Origin: Clostridia bacterium | Lineage (GTDB): Bacteria > Bacillota > Clostridia > Oscillospirales > CAG-272 | NCBI GenBank assembly: GCA_900763885.1 | Contig: CAAFLY010000305.1 | Coordinates: forward strand, 1 to 9,234 | DNA length: 9,234 nt | Direction: 5' to 3' | Shown here: piece by piece, positions 5,418-9,234 of the stretch | Layout of the letters: each line of letters opens with the position of its first letter | Position numbering within the stretch: position 1 is the first letter of the stretch | The notes under the pieces: generated by a model | Told to the model about the DNA's origin: nothing | Seen by the model: the letters and a program-made list of their open reading frames with translations, nothing else | Databases searched by the model: none | Translations under genes and position numbers: made by a program

Positions 5418-6128
5418 TCAGCCGCCAAGATAGGCTTTGCGGATGTCGTCGCTGTGGATCAGCTCATCGCCTGTGCCGGTCAGGGTGATCTCGCCCGTTT
5501 CGAGGACATAGGCGCGGTCCGCTACGGAAAGTGCCATCTGCGCGTTCTGTTCCACGAGCAATATCGTCGTGCCGGTACGATGGAGGGAGCGGATGATGTC
5601 GAAAATCTGCTCTACAAGGATCGGCGCCAATCCCATTGACGGTTCATCGAGCATGAGCAGCTTCGGATGGCTCATCAGCGCGCGCCCCATTGCCAGCATC
5701 TGCTGCTCCCCGCCGGACAGTGTACCCGCGATCTGTCGTCTTCTCTCCTTAAGTCGTGGGAAAAGAGTGAATACCTGCTCCAGATCCGCCACGATCCCGC
5801 CCTTTGGCTGTGTAAACGCGCCCATTTCCAGATTTTCCTCCACGGTCATCTGCTGGAAGATCCGTCTCCCTTCCGGCACATGCGCCAGACCCATCGGAAT
5901 GAGCTTGTGCGGTTGGATCTGTGTGATGTCGGTGCCGTCAAAGACAATGGTGCCGGATTTCGGCCGCAACATTCCCGATACCGTTTTGAGGATCGTCGAT
6001 TTGCCCGCACCGTTCGCGCCGATCAGGGTAACGACCTCGCCCTCGTTCACGTGGAACGATACGCCGCGGATGGCATGGATGGCACCGTAGTATACGTGGA
6101 TATTTTCTACATTCAGAAACGTGCTCAT
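5418..6128 (-). CDS. livF: Branched-chain amino acid ABC transporter ATP-binding protein LivF
   Basis: A 236-residue ATPase, the standard LivF length. It powers import of leucine, isoleucine and valine through the LivHM permease at the cytoplasmic face. Walker A is GANGAGKST (37-45), the signature LSGGEQQ is at 137-143 and Walker B LLMLDEP at 157-163, followed by LVEQN in place of the usual H-loop histidine, as in LivF proteins. VPEGRRIF (84-91) and the end KAYLGG are LivF hallmarks. The ATG overlaps the livG stop as ATGA (6125-6128), with AAGGAGG (6136-6142) inside the end of livG. It is the last gene of the operon. No terminator is visible between its stop and the tRNA-Thr promoter, so read-through into the tRNA gene is possible. 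Confidence 0.95.
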   Translation of the reverse strand: MSTFLNVENIHVYYGAIHAIRGVSFHVNEGEVVTLIGANGAGKSTILKTVSGMLRPKSGTIVFDGTDITQIQPHKLIPMGLAHVPEGRRIFQQMTVEENLEMGAFTQPKGGIVADLEQVFTLFPRLKERRRQIAGTLSGGEQQMLAMGRALMSHPKLLMLDEPSMGLAPILVEQIFDIIRSLHRTGTTILLVEQNAQMALSVADRAYVLETGEITLTGTGDELIHSDDIRKAYLGG

Positions 6129-6961
6129 GCCTCCGCCTCCTTCTTTTTGCCAAGATACGCTTCGACCACGACCGGATCCGACTGGATTGCCTGCGGTGTG
6201 CCTTTCGCGATGATCTTACCATAATTGAGGACGACGATGCCCTCGCAGATGCCCATGACGAGGTTCATATCGTGCTCAATGAGCAGTACGGCGATTTGGA
6301 ACGTATCGCGGATCTTGCGGATGTTCTCCATAAGCTCCGCCGTTTCCGAGGGGTTCATACCCGCCGCCGGTTCATCCAGCAGCAGGAGACACGGATCGGT
6401 GGCAAGCGCGCGGACGATCTCCAGCCGTCTCTGGGCGCCGTATGGCAGGGAGCCGGCCTGATGATCGGCAAGATCCTGCATATCGAAAATGGACAGCAGG
6501 TCGAGCGCGGTTTCGTGCGCCTTTTTTTCCTCGCGCCAGTAGGACGGAAGCCGGAAGAGATCGGAGAACAGTCCCGTTTTCATCCGGTTGTGGAGTCCGA
6601 TCTTCACGTTGTCCTCGACGGTCTGGCTGGCGAAGAGGCGGATGTTCTGGAAGGTTCTGGCGATCCCGGCGCGATTGATCCCGGCGGTATCCATCCCCGT
6701 TGTGTCCTTGCCGTTCAGGAGGATCGTGCCGCGCGTGGGCTGATACACCTTGGTCAGCAGATTGAAAACCGTCGTTTTACCCGCGCCGTTCGGACCGATC
6801 AGTCCGGCAATCTCCGTCTTACCGATGGTCATTTCGAATTCGTCCACAGCGGTCAGTCCGCCGAAATCGATCCCGAGATGATGCGTCTCCAGCACCGGAT
6901 TTTTCCCGATGTCGCGCTCCGGGATCATACCCTTGCTGGGCAGCGGTACCATATTGCTCAT
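6125..6961 (-). CDS. livG: Branched-chain amino acid ABC transporter ATP-binding protein LivG
   Basis: A 278-residue ATPase, the partner of LivF. Walker A GPNGAGKTT is at 56-64, the Q-loop is in ARTFQN (Gln105), the LivG-type signature LPYGAQRRLEIVRAL begins near 172, Walker B LLLLDEP is at 192-198 and the switch histidine is His230 (IEHDMNLVMGI). The first 20 residues form an extension beyond the usual start. Met4 and Met12 are alternatives, but the ATG at 6959-6961 has GGGAGG (6971-6976) at 9-base spacing and overlaps the livM stop as ATGA. The protein ends in a charged tail (KKKEAEA) that also encodes the livF ribosome binding site. Confidence 0.95.
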   Translation of the reverse strand: MSNMVPLPSKGMIPERDIGKNPVLETHHLGIDFGGLTAVDEFEMTIGKTEIAGLIGPNGAGKTTVFNLLTKVYQPTRGTILLNGKDTTGMDTAGINRAGIARTFQNIRLFASQTVEDNVKIGLHNRMKTGLFSDLFRLPSYWREEKKAHETALDLLSIFDMQDLADHQAGSLPYGAQRRLEIVRALATDPCLLLLDEPAAGMNPSETAELMENIRKIRDTFQIAVLLIEHDMNLVMGICEGIVVLNYGKIIAKGTPQAIQSDPVVVEAYLGKKKEAEA

Positions 6962-8049
6962 GCCGCGCTGCCTCCCTTCTCCGCTTCTGCTTTTTCTTTT
7001 TTGCTCTGCCGTTTTGCCGCGAGCTTATCCCGCATCTGCCGTACACGGTCGCTGTTGGTCACAAGCATCACGGCAATGAGAACGATGGCGTAGATGAGCA
7101 TCCGGAAATCCTCCAGACCGCGCAGCATCTCGGGTAAGATATACAGGACCACAGTCGAGAGGATGGAGCCGCGGATATTGCCCATGCCGCCCAGTACAAC
7201 GAACACAAGCACAAGGATGGAGGTATTGAAATCGAATTTGCTGGCGATCAGGGACGTGTAGTTCATCGCGAACAGCACCCCCGCCATTCCCGCAAGCATT
7301 GCCGAGGTGATAAACGCCGTCATTTTGTACCGCGTGATCGGAATGCCGACCGATTCCGCCGCGATCCGGTTGTCGCGCACCGCCATGATCGCCCGTCCGG
7401 TCCTGCTCCGCTTCATATTCAATACAATAAGGAGAGAGAACAGGATCAGGAGAAATCCCGCGGTGAAAGTCGCCATTTTGTGTACACCGACCGCGCCGAC
7501 CGGACCGTTTACGAGAATGCGCCCGCCCGTTTCCATGCCGAGGGACACGCTGTCCTCCATTCCGATGTGCAGACCGCGGCTGTCCACGCCGATGTACAGG
7601 CAGTTGAGGATGTTCTTGATAATCTCCCCGAACGCCAGGGTAACGATGGCAAGATAGTCGCCGCGCAGCCGCAGTACAGGAATCCCAATCACAAATCCGG
7701 CAAGCCCGGCGATGATTCCGCCGATCAGAATCGCGAAAAAGAGGCGCAACGGCTCACTTTGGATCGAGGACTCCATCATTGCGGCGGCAACCACGCCGGA
7801 AAACGCGCCGACACTCATAAATCCCGCGTGACCGAGACTGAGCTCTCCGAGAACGCCGACGGTCAGATTTAAGGAGATCGCCATGACGACATAGGCGCAG
7901 ATCGGCACAAGGAGACCGGAGAGAGAGCTGGAGAGCAGTCCGCCCATTTTCATCGGCTGCAATACCGCAAACGCGGCAATCACGATGGCATAGGTGATAA
8001 AGTCGCTTTTGGTCTGCGGAGAGAGCCTATTTTGTTTTGTTTTATCCAT
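6958..8049 (-). CDS. livM: Branched-chain amino acid ABC transporter permease LivM
   Basis: A 363-residue polytopic membrane protein with about nine or ten hydrophobic segments between residues 17 and 331. It forms the translocation channel with LivH. Family blocks seen are GELSLGHAGFMSVGAF (68-83), LRLRGDYLAIVTLAFGEI (126-143) and the EAA-like coupling loop AVRDNRIAAESVGI (223-236), which contacts the ATPases. The C-terminal tail (about residues 334-363) is long, basic and Lys/Glu-rich, and should be cytoplasmic. The ATG at 8047-8049 has GGAGG (8058-8062) at 8-base spacing. Its gap to livH is 15 bases, and its stop overlaps the livG start. Confidence 0.95.
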   Translation of the reverse strand: MDKTKQNRLSPQTKSDFITYAIVIAAFAVLQPMKMGGLLSSSLSGLLVPICAYVVMAISLNLTVGVLGELSLGHAGFMSVGAFSGVVAAAMMESSIQSEPLRLFFAILIGGIIAGLAGFVIGIPVLRLRGDYLAIVTLAFGEIIKNILNCLYIGVDSRGLHIGMEDSVSLGMETGGRILVNGPVGAVGVHKMATFTAGFLLILFSLLIVLNMKRSRTGRAIMAVRDNRIAAESVGIPITRYKMTAFITSAMLAGMAGVLFAMNYTSLIASKFDFNTSILVLVFVVLGGMGNIRGSILSTVVLYILPEMLRGLEDFRMLIYAIVLIAVMLVTNSDRVRQMRDKLAAKRQSKKEKAEAEKGGSAA

Positions 8050-8064
8050 CTTATTTTCCTCCGA

Positions 8065-8946
8065 TCAGACCTTTTCACTGATTTTCTTCCCGAGCAGACC
8101 CGTCGGCTTGACAAGCAGCACAATGATCAGTACGCTGAATACAATGGCGTTGGCAAGCTCCGTGGATATGTAGGCGCTGGAGAAAATCTCGATGATGCCG
8201 AGCAGGATCCCGCCGACCATGGCACCCGGAATGGAGCCGATCCCGCCGAATACCGCCGCTGTAAACGCCTTGATACCGGGCATGGATCCCGTGGTCGGGA
8301 GCAGCACCGGATACGCGGAGCATAGGAGGACCCCGGCGATGGCGGCAAGCGCGCTGCCGATGGCGAAGGTCACGGAGATGGTGGTGTTGACGTTGATCCC
8401 CATGAGCTGTGCCGCGCCCTTATCCTCCGACACCGCGCGCATAGCCTTACCCATTTTGCTGTAGCTGGTGAACAGCGTCAGGGCAATCATGATGATGATG
8501 CACGCCGCGATGGTGACGATTGCCTCCGATGTGATGACAAGCGCACCGCCAAAGAGCTTGATGGACGGGAATGTCACGACGGAGGTAAAGGATTTGGTCG
8601 CACTGCCCCAGATGAGAAGCGCGCAGTTTTGCAGAAAGTAGCTAACACCGATCGCGGTGATGAGTACGGCAAGAGACGGCGCATTCCGAAGCGGCTTATA
8701 CGCCAGCCGTTCGATCGCAACGCCGAGAATGGTACAGACCACCACCGCCGCGATTACGGACAAAATGGGCGGCAGGCCCAAATTGGTCGTCACACAGAAT
8801 GAGATGTAGGCGCCGATCATGATGACATCGCCGTGCGCAAAGTTCAGCATTTTGGCAATGCCGTAGACCATCGTATAGCCGAGCGCGATGATGGCATAGA
8901 CGCTGCCCAGACTGATGCCGTTTATGAGATTTCCGAGAAAGCCCAC
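8065..8946 (-). CDS. livH: Branched-chain amino acid ABC transporter permease LivH
   Basis: A 293-residue integral membrane permease, normal length for LivH, with about eight hydrophobic segments. It shows the family opening LINGISLGSVYAIIALGYTMVYGI followed by MLNFAHGD (33-40). The EAA-like loop VSEDKGAAQLMGI lies at 172-184. It pairs with LivM. The start codon is GTG (8944-8946), not ATG; it is chosen because AAGGAG (8954-8959) lies 7 bases upstream and the N terminus matches the family. It is the first Liv gene visible. The binding-protein gene (livJ) that usually comes before livH would lie to the right, where the record turns into sequencing adapter. Confidence 0.95.
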   Translation of the reverse strand: MGFLGNLINGISLGSVYAIIALGYTMVYGIAKMLNFAHGDVIMIGAYISFCVTTNLGLPPILSVIAAVVVCTILGVAIERLAYKPLRNAPSLAVLITAIGVSYFLQNCALLIWGSATKSFTSVVTFPSIKLFGGALVITSEAIVTIAACIIIMIALTLFTSYSKMGKAMRAVSEDKGAAQLMGINVNTTISVTFAIGSALAAIAGVLLCSAYPVLLPTTGSMPGIKAFTAAVFGGIGSIPGAMVGGILLGIIEIFSSAYISTELANAIVFSVLIIVLLVKPTGLLGKKISEKV

Positions 8947-8953
8947 GTTTTTT

Positions 8954-8959
8954 CTCCTT
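8954..8959 (-). promoter_or_regulatory. Ribosome binding site for the GTG start of livH
   Basis: AAGGAG on the minus strand with a 7-base spacer (8947-8953, all A except one base) to the GTG at 8944-8946. It is what supports the non-ATG start. Confidence 0.8.
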
Positions 8960-8977
8960 ATATATTCGTAACAGAGC

Positions 8978-9011
8978 GCGGGGACGAACTTCTCTGCAAG
9001 CTCCTCCCCGC
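8978..9011 (-). promoter_or_regulatory. Intergenic hairpin upstream of livH
   Basis: A 34-base stem-loop: outer stem of 7 pairs (8978-8984 with 9005-9011, GC-rich), one G/G mismatch, then six more pairs including one wobble, and a six-base loop (GCAGAG read on the minus strand). It lies 18 bases before the livH ribosome binding site. There is no U-run after it in the direction of transcription, so it is not a standard terminator. A plausible role is to protect the 3' end of an upstream binding-protein mRNA or to lower downstream expression, as such hairpins often do between livJ-like and livH-like genes. Confidence 0.55.
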
Positions 9012-9034
9012 AACCGTTTTCTTATCGTATTTCG

Positions 9035-9171
9035 TTTTTTTTTTTTTTTTTCCAACGTAAAAGCGCTTTTCGATTTTGATGGTGTTTGGTGCTTTGGAAT
9101 CTTCTCTTCTGATCTAACCGGTTTTTTTTTTGTTTTTCATTTTTTTTTTTTTTTGTTTTTTTTTTTTTTTT
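9035..9171. other. Probable adapter read-through artefact: poly-T tracts around a degraded adapter copy
   Basis: A 17-base T run (9035-9051) is followed by 64 bases (9052-9115) that line up end to end with the adapter at 9172-9234. The best-kept parts are GTGtttGGtG (against GTGACTGGAG) and the 3' end CTCTTcTGATCT (against CTCTTCCGATCT). Then come about 50 bases that are nearly all T (9121-9171). On the opposite strand this reads as adapter followed by poly-A, the usual signature of reads that run off the end of a short or empty insert. I see no gene or promoter here and would not treat it as genomic. Confidence 0.75.
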
Positions 9172-9234
9172 CAAGCAGAAGACGGCATACGAGATTGGTC
9201 AGTGACTGGAGTTCAGACGTGTGCTCTTCCGATC
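9172..9234 (+). other. Illumina P7 indexed adapter (sequencing artefact)
   Basis: The 63 bases match the Illumina indexed reverse primer throughout: the 24-base P7 flow-cell part (9172-9195), the six-base index TGGTCA (9196-9201; TGACCA on the other strand, the common index 4) and the read-2 primer part ending GCTCTTCCGATC (to 9234). It is synthetic and should be trimmed. It also shows that the contig end is an assembly artefact and not a natural boundary. Confidence 0.99.

Noticed and set aside
4855..5433. Small open frames over the tRNA, such as one reading MAQLVEQLIRNQQVAGSSPATS (minus) and one reading RTRTGDLLITNQLLYQLSH (plus)
   Set aside because: These peptides are well-known spurious translations of tRNA genes; the cloverleaf explains the sequence.
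9035..9051. T17 run as an intrinsic terminator after the 8978-9011 hairpin on the plus strand
   Set aside because: There is no plus-strand gene to terminate, the run is 23 bases from the stem, and it adjoins adapter-like sequence, so it is most likely artefact.
9052..9120. Possible promoter or gene fragment upstream of livH
   Set aside because: It lines up with the sequencing adapter and is flanked by homopolymers, so it is not trusted as genome.
1..9234. CRISPR array, toxin-antitoxin, phage or defence island
   Set aside because: I saw no spaced repeats, no related protein motifs and no transposase or integrase anywhere in the window.

Overview
The window looks like a GC-rich bacterial chromosome fragment, most likely from an uncultured member of the Clostridia (Bacillota). 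That placement rests on gene content and signals: a ComEB-type dCMP deaminase, a YwlE-type phosphatase, a rimI-tsaD pair, strong AGGAGG ribosome binding sites and textbook sigma-A promoters. It is an inference, because no marker gene is complete enough to name a genus. The right end of the record is not genome: the last 63 bases are an Illumina indexed P7 adapter, and the roughly 140 bases before it look like adapter read-through artefact. Natural sequence probably stops near 9034.

Region 1 (1-2391, minus strand) is a tight operon of five genes: dCMP deaminase, an uncharacterised lipoprotein, a low-molecular-weight phosphatase with the arginine-phosphatase signature, rimI and the start of tsaD, which is cut by the window edge. 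Two junctions are 4-base ATGA overlaps. A near-consensus promoter (TTGATT, 17 bases, TATAAT) precedes the operon. The products serve nucleotide metabolism, protein phosphoarginine turnover, N-terminal acetylation and tRNA t6A modification.

Region 2 (2392-5154) is a divergent promoter region, a single-gene unit on the plus strand for a GH38 alpha-mannosidase with its own extended -10 promoter, and a strong hairpin after the gene. The mannosidase gene carries an in-frame 32-base near-exact direct repeat.

Region 3 (5237-5397) is a minus-strand tRNA-Thr(CGU) gene with its own consensus promoter and A-tract upstream element. It is enclosed by a perfect 14-base inverted repeat whose outer 3' side runs into a T-tract. 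This is the most distinctive regulatory or processing structure in the window.

Region 4 (5418-8946, minus strand) is a branched-chain amino acid ABC importer in the order livH-livM-livG-livF, with two ATGA overlaps. It has two permeases and two ATPases. The binding protein expected upstream of livH is not present, because the contig ends in adapter. A 34-base hairpin sits just before livH. I see no CRISPR array, phage gene, transposase or defence system, and no clearly new biological system. The tRNA-enclosing stem, the lipoprotein and the artefactual end deserve the second look.
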